A DNA stretch of 64,000 nt from Lichenihabitans psoromatis (GTDB lineage: Bacteria; Pseudomonadota; Alphaproteobacteria; Rhizobiales; Beijerinckiaceae): the NCBI RefSeq assembly GCF_004323635.1, contig NZ_CP036515.1, positions 248,001 through 312,000 of the forward strand, given 5' to 3'. The notes under the pieces were generated by a model. It was given only the letters and a program-made list of their open reading frames with translations, was not told where the DNA came from and did not search any database. Position numbers and translations under genes: made by a program. The stretch's first letter is position 1. Each line of letters opens with the position of its first letter. Shown here in pieces: positions 40,213-49,142 of this stretch.

Positions 40213-40659
40213 TCATGCCGATCCCGGGAGGTCGCCGAGCGTGACGGGCTTGGCCCGGACCTCCTCGAGTTCGATCAGCGTACCGGCGCAATCCTTCGGG
40301 TGCAGGAACAACACCGGGCGGCCATGGGCGCCGATGCTCGGTTGGCCATCGCCAAGAACGCGCAGACCCTGCGCGAGCAGCCGGTCGCGTGTGTCGATGA
40401 GATCACCCACCTCATAACAAAGATGATGCATGCCGCCCTGCGGATTGCGGGCCAGAAACGTCGCGACCGGCGACGCATCGCCCAGCGGCGCGACCAGTTC
40501 GACCTTGCTGCCGGGCAGATCGATAAACACCACCGTGACGCCATGCTCCGGCAGATCCTGGGGTGCCGACACATGCGCCCCGAGCACGTTCTGGTAGAGC
40601 GACACGGCCTTGTCGAGATCCGGCACCACGATGGCGACGTGGTTCAAGCGTTTCAGCAT
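40213..40659 (-). CDS. mce: Methylmalonyl-CoA epimerase
   Basis: A 148-residue VOC-fold enzyme of ~130 core residues. LNHVAIVVPDLDKAVSLYQNVLGA at the N-terminus, ELVAPLGDASPVATFLARNPQGGMHHLCYEV in the middle and VLFLHPKDCAGTLIELEEV at the C-terminus are the methylmalonyl-CoA epimerase pattern, including the metal-binding His, Gln/His and Glu. It interconverts the (R)- and (S)-isomers in the propionate pathway. The frame opens at 40791, but the ATG at 40659 is where the conserved N-terminus begins. Methylmalonyl-CoA mutase is not in this window. Confidence 0.92.
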   Translation of the reverse strand: MLKRLNHVAIVVPDLDKAVSLYQNVLGAHVSAPQDLPEHGVTVVFIDLPGSKVELVAPLGDASPVATFLARNPQGGMHHLCYEVGDLIDTRDRLLAQGLRVLGDGQPSIGAHGRPVLFLHPKDCAGTLIELEEVRAKPVTLGDLPGSA

Positions 40660-40721
40660 GGTCGACCTCGTGGACGCGGCAGCGTTCGGCTGCTCTAGCA
40701 GAAGCCGCGCGAGCGCTCTAC

Positions 40722-41621
40722 TCAACCATCCGTCGCGGGTACGACGCGAGAGGCCGTCAGGGTCGCGCCCGCCGAGGCGAGGATCACACAAGCGATGGCG
40801 ATGAATTGGCGGAGCGTCAGATCCTCGCCGAGGATCAACCAGCCGAACAGCGCGCCCAAAGCCGGCTCAAGGCTCATCAGCACGCCGAACAACCGCGTCG
40901 GCAGCCGCTTCATCGCAACCATTTCGAGGTTGTAGGGCAAGGCGCTGGAGAGAACCGCGACCAGAAGCCCGATTGGCAACACCGACCACGACAGCAGCAT
41001 GCCGCCCGCCTCGGCGACCCCGAACGGCAGCACCAGAAGCGACGCAATCCCGAGCCCGATCGCCGTGGCGCGTCCGCTCGGGACCGTCTCGCCCGCTTTC
41101 TGGCCATAGAGGATGTAGACCGCCCATGCGGCGGCGGAGCCGAGACAATAGACGACACCGATCGGGTCGAGCGCCGCAACGGACCCACCAATGGGGAACA
41201 GCAAGGCGATCCCGCATGCCGCCAAAATCACCCAAAAGCCGTCCAGCCACCGCCGCGAATAGCCGATCGCGACCGCGAGGGGCCCGATGAAGTCGATCGC
41301 GACCGCAATGCCGAGCGGAATGCGCTGCACCGCGAGGTAAAAGAACGAGTTCAGCGCCGCAAGCGCGATGCCATAAACCAGCAGCGATCGCGTTTCGGAT
41401 CGGTTGAAGCGGCTGCGCCAGGGCGTCGTGAGACCCCAGAGAATCATGGCCGAGAGCCCAATTCGCAGCAGGGCCGCGCCTTGCGGACCGACCAGCGGAA
41501 ACAGCTGCTTGGCGAGCGCAGCGCCGAGTTGAAACGAACTCATCGCCACGATCACGATGCCGATCGACACCGCACGCGAGGGGCCGCCGGCCGTTCGGAT
41601 GTCTGCCGCGGATGCGTCCAC
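40722..41621 (-). CDS. rhtA: EamA/RhtA-type threonine/homoserine exporter-like protein
   Basis: A 299-residue integral membrane protein with ten hydrophobic helices and two EamA repeats. The opening VAMSSFQLGAALAKQLFPLVGPQGAALLRIGLSA and SALPYNLEMVAMKRLPTRLFGVLMSLEPALGALFG resemble RhtA. The start is GTG at 41621, five bases after the serB stop, so the two are likely co-transcribed; linkage of a threonine-type exporter to serine synthesis is plausible. Confidence 0.85.
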   Translation of the reverse strand: MDASAADIRTAGGPSRAVSIGIVIVAMSSFQLGAALAKQLFPLVGPQGAALLRIGLSAMILWGLTTPWRSRFNRSETRSLLVYGIALAALNSFFYLAVQRIPLGIAVAIDFIGPLAVAIGYSRRWLDGFWVILAACGIALLFPIGGSVAALDPIGVVYCLGSAAAWAVYILYGQKAGETVPSGRATAIGLGIASLLVLPFGVAEAGGMLLSWSVLPIGLLVAVLSSALPYNLEMVAMKRLPTRLFGVLMSLEPALGALFGWLILGEDLTLRQFIAIACVILASAGATLTASRVVPATDG

Positions 41622-41626
41622 GAACG

Positions 41627-42535
41627 TCAGGACACGATGTCGGCGGCCGTATAGCCCTGGGCGTAGAGAAGCGCCGAGAGATCGCCATGGTCGATCCGCC
41701 CATGCGCCGCCGCCGCGACGGCCGGCTTGGCGTGGAAGGCGACGCCGAACCCTGCCTCGTCCAGCATCGCGAGATCGTTGGCACCATCCCCGACCGCCAT
41801 CGTGGCGTCGGCCGTCAGCCCGAGCCGATCCCGCAATTCGATCAAGGCGTGCAACTTGGCCTCGCGCCCGAGGATCGGGTCCGCCACCTGCCCGGTGAGC
41901 GTCCCATCCTTGATCAGCAGCACGTTGCCGCGGTTCTCATCGAAACCGAGGCGCTCGGCCACCGGCCCCGTGAACAGGGTGAAACCGCCGGACACGAGCG
42001 CGCAATAGGCGCCATGCGCCCGCATGGTCTGCACCAGCATCCGTGCGCCCGGGGTCAATGTGATGCGCTCGGCCAAGACTGTCGCGACAATCGAAACAGG
42101 CAGCCCGGCCAGCAGCCCGACGCGCTCACGCAAAGCGGGCTCGAACGCGATCTCGCCTCGCATGGCCCGCTCGGTAATGGCCGAGACATGCGCTTTCAGG
42201 CCGGCGAAATCGGCCAGTTCGTCGATACATTCCTGACCGATCAGGGTTGAATCCATGTCGGCGAGCAGCAAGCCTTTTCGTCGAGTTGCCTGGGGCTGCA
42301 CAAAGACGTCGACCTCGTGTGATCGTCCCCAATGCTCCAGCCGAGACTTCACGGCCGACATTGTCTCATCGCCCGGCGTGAACGCGATGTCTGCGGCCTC
42401 GGCTGGCGCCAGCCATGTCGGTTCCGCCGCGTCGGGAAGCAGAGCGAAGGCCTCGGCGATCCGGGATCGATCGAGAAGACCCGAGCCTTTACGAGCGACG
42501 ATCGTGGCGACACAAGGGGGAGTGATCGATGGCAT
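41627..42535 (-). CDS. serB: Phosphoserine phosphatase
   Basis: A 302-residue HAD-superfamily enzyme that dephosphorylates phosphoserine to serine. The HAD motif I is LADMDSTLIGQECIDELAD, motif II VSGGFTLFT and motif IV GDGANDLAMLDEAGFGVAFHAKPAV. An N-terminal ~85-residue ACT-like domain precedes it, as in many alphaproteobacterial SerB. The start is divergent from miaA and the two 5' ends almost touch. No other serine biosynthesis gene is present. Confidence 0.95.
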   Translation of the reverse strand: MPSITPPCVATIVARKGSGLLDRSRIAEAFALLPDAAEPTWLAPAEAADIAFTPGDETMSAVKSRLEHWGRSHEVDVFVQPQATRRKGLLLADMDSTLIGQECIDELADFAGLKAHVSAITERAMRGEIAFEPALRERVGLLAGLPVSIVATVLAERITLTPGARMLVQTMRAHGAYCALVSGGFTLFTGPVAERLGFDENRGNVLLIKDGTLTGQVADPILGREAKLHALIELRDRLGLTADATMAVGDGANDLAMLDEAGFGVAFHAKPAVAAAAHGRIDHGDLSALLYAQGYTAADIVS

Positions 42536-42551
42536 GAAACAGGACGGCTCG

Positions 42552-43496
42552 ATGAGGCGGGATGGGAACGGCGCAGCGGAGGCCATCCTCATCGCAGGCC
42601 CGACGGCCAGCGGCAAGTCCGCCCTCGCGATCGCGCTCGCGCAACGATTTGGCGGGACGATCATCAATGCCGACTCGATGCAGATCTATGCCGATCTCAC
42701 GGTGCTGTCATCCCGCCCGGGAGCCGTCGATCTCGCCCAAGCGCCGCATCGCCTTTTCGGCCATGTCGACGGGGCCGAACCCTATTCCGTGGCGCGGTGG
42801 CTGACCGAGGTCGCAAGCGAGATCGAGGCGGCCCGCCAGTCGAGCAAACTCCCAATCGTGGTCGGCGGCACCGGCCTCTATTTTAAGGCGCTGACACAAG
42901 GGCTGTCGGCGATTCCGACCGTGCCGCAGGCGGTGCGCGACAGGGTCCGACGCGAGGCGGAGAGCCTGCCGGTCGCGACGCTTCATGCCCGCCTGGCGTT
43001 GCTCGATCCGGCCACGGCGGCTCGCTTGCGGCCAACGGACCCGCAACGCATCATCCGCGCGCTTGAGGTCTTCGAGGCAACGGGTCGATCCTTGGCGAGC
43101 TTCCAGGGTGATCGGGAGCCCCCCGTTTTACCGACCACCGCCGTCATCGGCCTTTGCCTGACGCCGGAGCGAACCGCCCTCAATGCCCGCATCGATGCCC
43201 GGTTCGACCGCATGGTCGCGGATGGGGCGCTCGATGAGGTCGCGACGCTGGGCGAGCGGCGGCTCGATCCGGCGCTCCCGGTCATGCGGGCACTCGGCGT
43301 CCCCTCGTTCCTGTCCTACCTCGATGGATCACTGACGCTGGACGAGGCGATCGCGGCCGCCAAGCTGCAGACCCGACAATATGCCAAGCGGCAGATGACC
43401 TTCGCGCGGCATCAATTGAATTTTACGGCGGTGCAGCCTGACGATGCGGCCGCTCTCGCGTTGCTGTTGGGCAATGTCGGCTCAGCGTCGAGCTAG
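42552..43496 (+). CDS. miaA: tRNA dimethylallyltransferase MiaA
   Basis: A 314-residue enzyme that adds the dimethylallyl group to A37 of tRNAs reading codons starting with U. The P-loop GPTASGKSALAIALA, DSMQIYADLTVLSSRP and the GGTGLYFKALTQGL motif are present, as is the late TRQYAKRQMTFARHQ. I used ATG 42552 (AGGACGG seven bases ahead). An ATG at 42534 would add six residues and overlap the serB start by two bases. Overlaps the 3' end of the aconitase X small subunit gene. Confidence 0.95.
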   Translation: MRRDGNGAAEAILIAGPTASGKSALAIALAQRFGGTIINADSMQIYADLTVLSSRPGAVDLAQAPHRLFGHVDGAEPYSVARWLTEVASEIEAARQSSKLPIVVGGTGLYFKALTQGLSAIPTVPQAVRDRVRREAESLPVATLHARLALLDPATAARLRPTDPQRIIRALEVFEATGRSLASFQGDREPPVLPTTAVIGLCLTPERTALNARIDARFDRMVADGALDEVATLGERRLDPALPVMRALGVPSFLSYLDGSLTLDEAIAAAKLQTRQYAKRQMTFARHQLNFTAVQPDDAAALALLLGNVGSASS

Positions 43497-43916
43497 TCGC
43501 ACTTGGCCCTCGACCGAGACGTCCAGCCTCTGCTCGCGAAAGCCGTCGAAATATCGCCGGTCCAAACGGAGCGCCATCGGGGTCGGCCAGCCCATCTCAC
43601 GCGCCACGATCAAGCCGAGCAGCAAGATCGCATCGGGTTCGTGCAGGATCAGAGCGGCCGGGGCGCGTTGGCCATAGACGAGTTCGAGCAGCACCGCCGC
43701 GGCCGATGACGAGCCGATCGTGCCCGGCAGACAGAGCACGAAACCTTCGATCGAGCGCCCGTGTTCGGGATGGCGAACATCCGCGATCAGCGCGGTCTTC
43801 GGATCGACCCCGCCCCAGAAGCTGATCGGCCCGCTGAGGACCAGCGCCGCCGCGCTCACGGGAGCTCCTGGCACCAGAATGTCGGCCGCGACCGTCTCCA
43901 ACGTCGAGCCGCTCAT
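43482..43916 (-). CDS. Aconitase X small (swivel) subunit, DUF126
   Basis: A 144-residue protein matching the swivelling domain of aconitase X (DUF126): PVSAAALVLSGPISFWGGVDPKTALIADVRHPEHGRSIEGFVLCLPG and a GSSSAAAVLLELVYGQRAPAALIL stretch. In bacterial AcnX the two subunits are separate proteins. It starts inside the last codons of the large subunit gene and overlaps the convergent miaA gene by 15 bases. Confidence 0.88.
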   Translation of the reverse strand: MSGSTLETVAADILVPGAPVSAAALVLSGPISFWGGVDPKTALIADVRHPEHGRSIEGFVLCLPGTIGSSSAAAVLLELVYGQRAPAALILHEPDAILLLGLIVAREMGWPTPMALRLDRRYFDGFREQRLDVSVEGQVRLARR

Positions 43917-45166
43917 TGCAGCGCCTGGGTCAAGACTACACGGCCGAGGACGGCGCTCTCGATACAGTCCGCCAGCGAGCCGTAGATGACGCCATAGCCG
44001 GTGTTACCGGGTGCGTAATGAGCGAATTTGCCCGAATTCGTCATCAGCACGGCGCCGGGCTTTTCGGGCAGGATCGGCGTCACCACCACGCAGGTGTCGG
44101 CCACGATCACGACCCCGGCGCGCTCGAGGGAATCGCGACGTCCGTTCGCCTCCAGCACCGCAAGGGCGTGGCGGCCGGTGCAGGCATAGAGCGGAACCGC
44201 GAGCCGTCGCCCCGCCAATCTCGCTTCGAGCCGGTCGAATTCGCCGACCGAGAGATGCGGACTGCCGATTGCGACCGCATCGATCGCGCCGGCTGCCCCG
44301 ACGGTCGAGAGCCGCGTCCGCGCATCGGCCATCATGGCGGGCGTCACGACGATCAGCGCCTCGGGTGGTTCATGGCCCAGTGCTGTCTCGAGGTCCGGCG
44401 CCTCCGGCGTCACGCCGGCGACATGAAACAGCCCGACCGAACCGGCCGAGGCCGATGCTGCTCCGAAAGCCTTGAGCGCATCCTCGCCCGGATGACGCTG
44501 GACACCGGTCACGACCCCGACGCTCTCGCCGACGGCACGGCCGAAGAAGCTGCCAAGGATCGGCCACGCGACATCGGAGGCGAGGAACGCCGCTCCAAGC
44601 GCCGAGACGTCCACCACGACGCGCGCGCGGCGGTTCTCGGCGCGGTGCAGTCCGTAATCGGGCGCGCGGCCGGCGATCGCGCAGGCGATGTCGAGAAAAT
44701 CGCCATAGCGGTTGGTGCGCGCGCCCAGCACCGAATTGCAGAACACGACGGCATTGGATTCGCCCCAGGCGACGTCGCTGCCCTGGGCCGGGCGATGGCC
44801 GGCCTGATAGGGCGCGCAGGTCCAGGTCGGCTCGCAGCCGAGTGTCCGATAGGCCGTCATCATCCGCCGCGCCATGGCGCGTTCGGCAGGCGGCAAGCGG
44901 TTTTGTGAGCAGCCGGTCAGATCGAGCGACCCGACGTTCAGGGTGGCCCGCACCGCGACTTTGGCGCCGCCTTCGACCAGTCGCTCGGCAAAGAGCGTGC
45001 CTGAATCGCCATGGTAGAGCGCACCGTCGATATGGGCGGAGGCGATCGGGATCAAGCGGGGTGCGCCCATCAGCCGAGCCGTTTCGACCACGATCCGCAT
45101 CGCGATGGCCGGGCCATCGGCGCCAGCCGCGACCTCGCGTTCATGGTCGGAGAGGTGGAGCGCCAT
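43913..45166 (-). CDS. Aconitase X large (catalytic) subunit
   Basis: A 417-residue AcnX catalytic subunit (formerly DUF521). Candidate iron-sulfur ligand cysteines appear in SLDLTGCS, VFCNSVLGART and ADTCVVVTPI. Characterised members include a bacterial cis-3-hydroxy-L-proline dehydratase and an archaeal mevalonate-5-phosphate dehydratase, so dehydration of a hydroxyacid or hydroxyproline is expected. No proline racemase, ornithine-cyclodeaminase-like or pyrroline reductase gene lies alongside, so the substrate is not settled. Instead it sits 15 bases downstream of amn, an unusual neighbour. The small subunit follows with a four-base overlap. Confidence 0.88.
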   Translation of the reverse strand: MALHLSDHEREVAAGADGPAIAMRIVVETARLMGAPRLIPIASAHIDGALYHGDSGTLFAERLVEGGAKVAVRATLNVGSLDLTGCSQNRLPPAERAMARRMMTAYRTLGCEPTWTCAPYQAGHRPAQGSDVAWGESNAVVFCNSVLGARTNRYGDFLDIACAIAGRAPDYGLHRAENRRARVVVDVSALGAAFLASDVAWPILGSFFGRAVGESVGVVTGVQRHPGEDALKAFGAASASAGSVGLFHVAGVTPEAPDLETALGHEPPEALIVVTPAMMADARTRLSTVGAAGAIDAVAIGSPHLSVGEFDRLEARLAGRRLAVPLYACTGRHALAVLEANGRRDSLERAGVVIVADTCVVVTPILPEKPGAVLMTNSGKFAHYAPGNTGYGVIYGSLADCIESAVLGRVVLTQALQ

Positions 45167-45181
45167 GCCAACAATCCTCGG

Positions 45182-46654
45182 TCAGCGGAACGGCGGCTCG
45201 TCGAAACTGCGCAGCTTGCGCGAATGGAGCCCCGACCGATCGAGCCGCAAGACGTCGAGCGCCGCGAGGCCGATCAGCAGATGTTCGGCGACCGCACGCT
45301 CGTAAAAAGCGCTGGCCGAGCCCGGCAGTTTGATCTCGCCGTGCAAAGGTTTGTCGGAGACGCACAACAGCGTCCCGTAGGGGACGCGTAGGCGGTAGCC
45401 CTGCGCCGCCACGGTCCCGCTTTCCATATCGACCGCGATCGAGCGGGACAGGTTGATGCTGCGACGCTCCTGCGAAAACCGGAGTTCCCAGTTTCGGTCG
45501 TCGTAGGTCACCACCGTCCCGGTCCGCAGCCGCTGCTTCAGATCATCCGGTGTCTCGCCCGTCACGGCGGCAGCGGCGGACTGCAGCGCGAGTTGCACCT
45601 CGGCGAGGGCCGGCACGGGCACGTCGGTCGGCACGAGGTCGTCGAGAATGCGGTCGCGCCGCAGGTATCCATGCGCCAGCACGTAGTCGCCGATGGTCTG
45701 CGATTGCCGCAAGCCGCCGCAATGACCGACCATCAGCCAGCAATGCGGACGCATCACCGCCAGGTGATCCGTGATGGTCTTGGCGTTGGACGGCCCCACC
45801 CCGATGTTGATCAGCGTCTTGCCATATTGTGCGCCCGAGGCGTCCCGCCCGACGAGGTGATAGGCCGGCATCTGGTAGCGGTGCCACGGCGAGGCGGCGA
45901 TCACGGCATCCGGATCGGCGCCGGCGGCCTCGTGCTGCTCGACCGTCACGCCGCCCGGCAGGATCAGCCGATCGAACCCACCCTCGCCCCGCGCCAAGGT
46001 GGCGAGACCGACGCGAACAAATTGATCGACATAGCGGTGATAATTGGTCAGCAGGATCCAGGGCTGGGTGTTGCGCCAATCCGACCCCGTGTAATGAACG
46101 AGCCGGCGGAGCGAGAAATCCACCCGGACGGCGTCGAACAACGCCAGAGGCCGCGAATCGTCCCCTTCCGGGATCTGCCATAGCCCGTCGGCGATCTCGT
46201 CTCCCACGGCCGACAGGAGCGGGGTCGGAAAATGATGGGCGAGATCGGCCGAGGTCTTGCCGCTCCGGGCCAGATCGGCGCCGGGCTCGACCACGTAAGG
46301 ATAGGGAATTTCCTGCGCGCTGACGCCGACCTCGAGCGTCGCGCCATAGTCGTTCACCAGTGGGTTCAATTGATCGAGCAGATAGGGCGCGAAAAAATCC
46401 GGCTGTGTGACCGTGGTCGAATAAATGCCGGGGCCCTGAAACTTGGCAGTCGCCCGCTTGATGCGCGGCATCGGGCCGCCCGGGGCGTAAGTGACGCGAA
46501 GCTCGGGATACCGAAACGTGAGGCGGGTGGTGTGATCGGGCGCTGCCCCACCATCGAGGAACGTCGCCAGCGATGACCGCAGCGCCTCTGTCGCATTGGC
46601 GTAGAGGGAGCAAAGCCGCCCGACCGCTTCGGCGGGCGAGTCCATCGTCTCCAT
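45182..46654 (-). CDS. amn: AMP nucleosidase
   Basis: A 490-residue enzyme that hydrolyses AMP to adenine and ribose 5-phosphate. The N-terminal Amn-specific domain (FRYPELRVTYAPGG, YSTTVTQPDFFAPYLLDQL) and the phosphorylase-like C-terminal domain (GKTLINIGVGPSNAKTITDHLAV, LMVGHCGGLRQSQTIGDYVLAHGYLRRD, IAVDMESGTVAAQGY, LCVSDKPLHGEIK) are both clear. The start at 46654 (MET...) gives a length like E. coli Amn (484); the frame is open to 46792. It heads a three-gene unit with the two aconitase X subunits and is divergent from an isochorismatase gene. Confidence 0.95.
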   Translation of the reverse strand: METMDSPAEAVGRLCSLYANATEALRSSLATFLDGGAAPDHTTRLTFRYPELRVTYAPGGPMPRIKRATAKFQGPGIYSTTVTQPDFFAPYLLDQLNPLVNDYGATLEVGVSAQEIPYPYVVEPGADLARSGKTSADLAHHFPTPLLSAVGDEIADGLWQIPEGDDSRPLALFDAVRVDFSLRRLVHYTGSDWRNTQPWILLTNYHRYVDQFVRVGLATLARGEGGFDRLILPGGVTVEQHEAAGADPDAVIAASPWHRYQMPAYHLVGRDASGAQYGKTLINIGVGPSNAKTITDHLAVMRPHCWLMVGHCGGLRQSQTIGDYVLAHGYLRRDRILDDLVPTDVPVPALAEVQLALQSAAAAVTGETPDDLKQRLRTGTVVTYDDRNWELRFSQERRSINLSRSIAVDMESGTVAAQGYRLRVPYGTLLCVSDKPLHGEIKLPGSASAFYERAVAEHLLIGLAALDVLRLDRSGLHSRKLRSFDEPPFR

Positions 46655-46917
46655 CGGCCTGAGTTCGTCGGTCCGCACCCGCGCCCCCCTCTGGTTTGTC
46701 CCGCCGGATCGAAGTCGGTCCGACCACAACAACGAGCGCGGCCGCGTCGGGTCGCGCGCCAGAGGGATGCACCGGACCGAGCAGTGACGCAAGCCGCGCG
46801 CAAATGGCTGCGATGGTACGACATGGCGTTACTTGTCCGCTGCTGGTCCGCCGCATGTCTTTCGGGCTGGCGTCAGGAGACTATCGTGGCATGATCCTCG
46901 AACAAAGGTTCACGCTC

Positions 46918-47484
46918 ATGTCGGCCCACGATACCGCGCTGCTCGTCATCGATGTCCAGCAATCCTTCCTGCATCGCCCCTACTTCGACGCGGCCGACGT
47001 CCCCGCCTTCATGGCCGCGGTGCAGGCCCTCGTCGATGGCGCGGTGCGCCAGTCGATCCCGGTGCTGCAGGTCTTTCATGTGGAGAAGGAGGGCGTGTTC
47101 TCACTCGCATCCGGCCACGTCCAGACCCTGTCGCCGCTCGCGATCAAGCCCACGGCGATCTTCCACAAGCAGCGGCATAGCGCGCTCGTCGGAAGCGGGC
47201 TCGACGTTTGGCTGGTGGAGCACGGCATTCGCCGGTTGATCGTTGCGGGCATCCGCACCGAGCAATGCTGCGAAACGACGACGCGGCAGCTGTCCGACTT
47301 CGGCTATCAGGTCGATTTCGTCTCGGACGCGACCCTGACGTTTCCAATGACGAACGCGGCCGGCAAGGTCTGGACCGCCGCCGACATCAAGGCACGAACC
47401 GAACTCGTTCTCGCGGATCGCTTCGCCCGGATCGCGACTGTCGATCAGGCGCTTGCCGGGGCCGGGATGCCGATCGCCGCATGA
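46918..47484 (+). CDS. Isochorismatase-family cysteine hydrolase
   Basis: A 188-residue hydrolase. The catalytic triad is visible: Asp in LLVIDVQQSF, Lys in FHKQRHSALV and Cys in AGIRTEQCCETTTRQLSD. The family includes nicotinamidases, N-carbamoylsarcosine amidases and other amidohydrolases; the nicotinamidase metal-binding motif DxHxxxH is not evident. I chose ATG 46918; an in-frame ATG at 46891 has AGGAGA ten bases ahead and would add nine residues. It overlaps the GlxA-type regulator by four bases, suggesting its substrate is sensed by that protein. Confidence 0.85.
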   Translation: MSAHDTALLVIDVQQSFLHRPYFDAADVPAFMAAVQALVDGAVRQSIPVLQVFHVEKEGVFSLASGHVQTLSPLAIKPTAIFHKQRHSALVGSGLDVWLVEHGIRRLIVAGIRTEQCCETTTRQLSDFGYQVDFVSDATLTFPMTNAAGKVWTAADIKARTELVLADRFARIATVDQALAGAGMPIAA

Positions 47485-48500
47485 GCAGCGTTCGGCACAT
47501 CCCCGTCATCGTGGTGCTCCCCCCGCGCACGCTGCTTCTGGATGTCGCCGGGCCGATCGAGGTTGTGCGGAAAGCCAATCTCGATCAGGCCGCCGTCGCA
47601 TTCGACGTGACCTACGTCGGGCCGAGAGCCTCGCTCCCGACCTCGATCGGGCTGGAGATCGGCGGGATTGCACCTTTGCCGGACCGGCTTCCCGATGGTG
47701 CGATTGTGGTGCTGGTCGGCAGCGCCGATGTCATAATGAACGTCGGCGCCGCCGACGTCAGCATGCCGGCCCTGGACGAGCGAAGCCTTGCCGACCACGC
47801 CGACGACGGCCTGATCGTGACATGGCTGCGCGACACGATCAGGGATGGCCATCGGCTTGTGTCTATCTGCTCGGGCGCTCTGCTGGCCGGCCGGGCGGGG
47901 CTGCTCGACGGCTATGATTGCACGACGCATCACGCCTGCTGTGCCGACCTTGCACGGCTCGCGCCACGCGCCCGCGTCATCGAGAATCGCCTTTTCGTTG
48001 AGGATCGCGACCGGCTGAGCAGCGCCGGCATCACGGCCGGCATCGACCTCATGCTTCACCTCGTGGCGCAGCTCATCGGACCGGCCTGCGCGCTGGCGGT
48101 GGCGCGATATCTCGTCGTCTATCTCAGGCGCGGCGGCGGCGATCCGCAGCTCTCGCCCTGGCTGGAAGGCCGCAATCACCTGCACCCCGTGGTGCATCGC
48201 GCCCAGGATGCGATCGCCAGCGATCCGGCGCGGGCCTGGACCCTCGCGGACCTCGCGGCCGTCGCTTACGCGAGCCCGCGCCACCTGTCCCGTCTCTTCA
48301 ACGACCATGCCGGCATGAGCCTGACGGATTACATCAATCGCTTGCGCGTCTCGCTCGCGCGCGAATTGCTCGGGCAGACGCGGCTCGATCTCGAGCATGT
48401 CGCCGAACGATCCGGTTTTGCATCGGCGCGCCAGTTGCGCCGCGCCTGGAGCCGTTTCGACGCGACGCCGCCAAGCCAGGCGCGTCGCAGCGCGGGTTAG
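47481..48500 (+). CDS. GlxA-type transcription regulator (DJ-1/PfpI domain plus AraC HTH)
   Basis: A 339-residue two-domain activator. The N-terminal ~200 residues form a DJ-1/PfpI glutamine-amidotransferase-like domain (VVLPPRTLLLDVAGPIEV, nucleophile-elbow Cys in SICSGALLAGRAGLLDG), and the C-terminal ~100 residues carry two helix-turn-helix motifs of AraC type (WTLADLAAVAYASPRHLSRLFNDHAGMSLTDYINRLRV, LEHVAERSGFASARQLRRAW). GlxA-type proteins control amine, choline or other nitrogen-compound genes. Overlap with the isochorismatase gene suggests local control. Confidence 0.92.
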   Translation: MSSVRHIPVIVVLPPRTLLLDVAGPIEVVRKANLDQAAVAFDVTYVGPRASLPTSIGLEIGGIAPLPDRLPDGAIVVLVGSADVIMNVGAADVSMPALDERSLADHADDGLIVTWLRDTIRDGHRLVSICSGALLAGRAGLLDGYDCTTHHACCADLARLAPRARVIENRLFVEDRDRLSSAGITAGIDLMLHLVAQLIGPACALAVARYLVVYLRRGGGDPQLSPWLEGRNHLHPVVHRAQDAIASDPARAWTLADLAAVAYASPRHLSRLFNDHAGMSLTDYINRLRVSLARELLGQTRLDLEHVAERSGFASARQLRRAWSRFDATPPSQARRSAG

Positions 48501-49126
48501 GCGCGCCGCGCCAGGACGAGGCGCAGCCCGAAGGCGACGAAGACGAGGCCAGTCAGTCTGTCGAGCCACGCCACGATAGCGGGCCGCTGCAATTGCGGGC
48601 GGAGCCGATCCATGCCGAGGATCAGGAGTGACAGCCAAGTGATGCCGATGAGGTCGTGATAGATCGCGAGGCCAAAGATGTAGGGGGCCGGCGCATAGCC
48701 CACCGGCACGAATTGCGGCAGGAACGACACGTAGAACACGCCGATCTTTGGGTTGAGGAGATTGGTCAACAGCCCGCGCCACAGCCATGTCGTGGCCGGC
48801 ATATGAGCCGGAGCATCGGCACCGATCGCGAACGACTGCCGCGGTCGCACGAGCAGCGTGACGCCGACATAGACCAGATAGGCGGCGCCAACCCAGGTCA
48901 GCGCCGTATAGGCGAGCGAGGAGGCCTGCAGCAGAGCCCCGAGCCCGACCGCGACGGCCGCGCCCCAGATCAAGCACCCAAGCTGGATCCCCACCATAGC
49001 CATCACGGCTGCGGTCCGTCCCTCACTGGCTGCCGTCCGCAGCACCAGCGCGGTGTCGAGCCCCGGCGTGATGGTCAGCAAACCGCCCGCCAGCAGGAAG
49101 GCGGCGAGCGATTGGACCAGGGTCAT
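48497..49126 (-). CDS. LysE/RhtB-family amino acid exporter
   Basis: A 209-residue membrane protein with about six hydrophobic helices. The N-terminal LAAFLLAGGLLTITPGLDTALVLRTAASEGR and the GVFYVSFLPQFVPVG segment are LysE-family hallmarks. It likely exports a small amino acid such as homoserine, threonine or lysine. It ends four bases inside the convergent regulator gene and starts 16 bases after the lpd stop, so it may be read with lpd. Confidence 0.9.
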   Translation of the reverse strand: MTLVQSLAAFLLAGGLLTITPGLDTALVLRTAASEGRTAAVMAMVGIQLGCLIWGAAVAVGLGALLQASSLAYTALTWVGAAYLVYVGVTLLVRPRQSFAIGADAPAHMPATTWLWRGLLTNLLNPKIGVFYVSFLPQFVPVGYAPAPYIFGLAIYHDLIGITWLSLLILGMDRLRPQLQRPAIVAWLDRLTGLVFVAFGLRLVLARRA

Positions 49127-49142
49127 GACGCGACCTCTCGGA

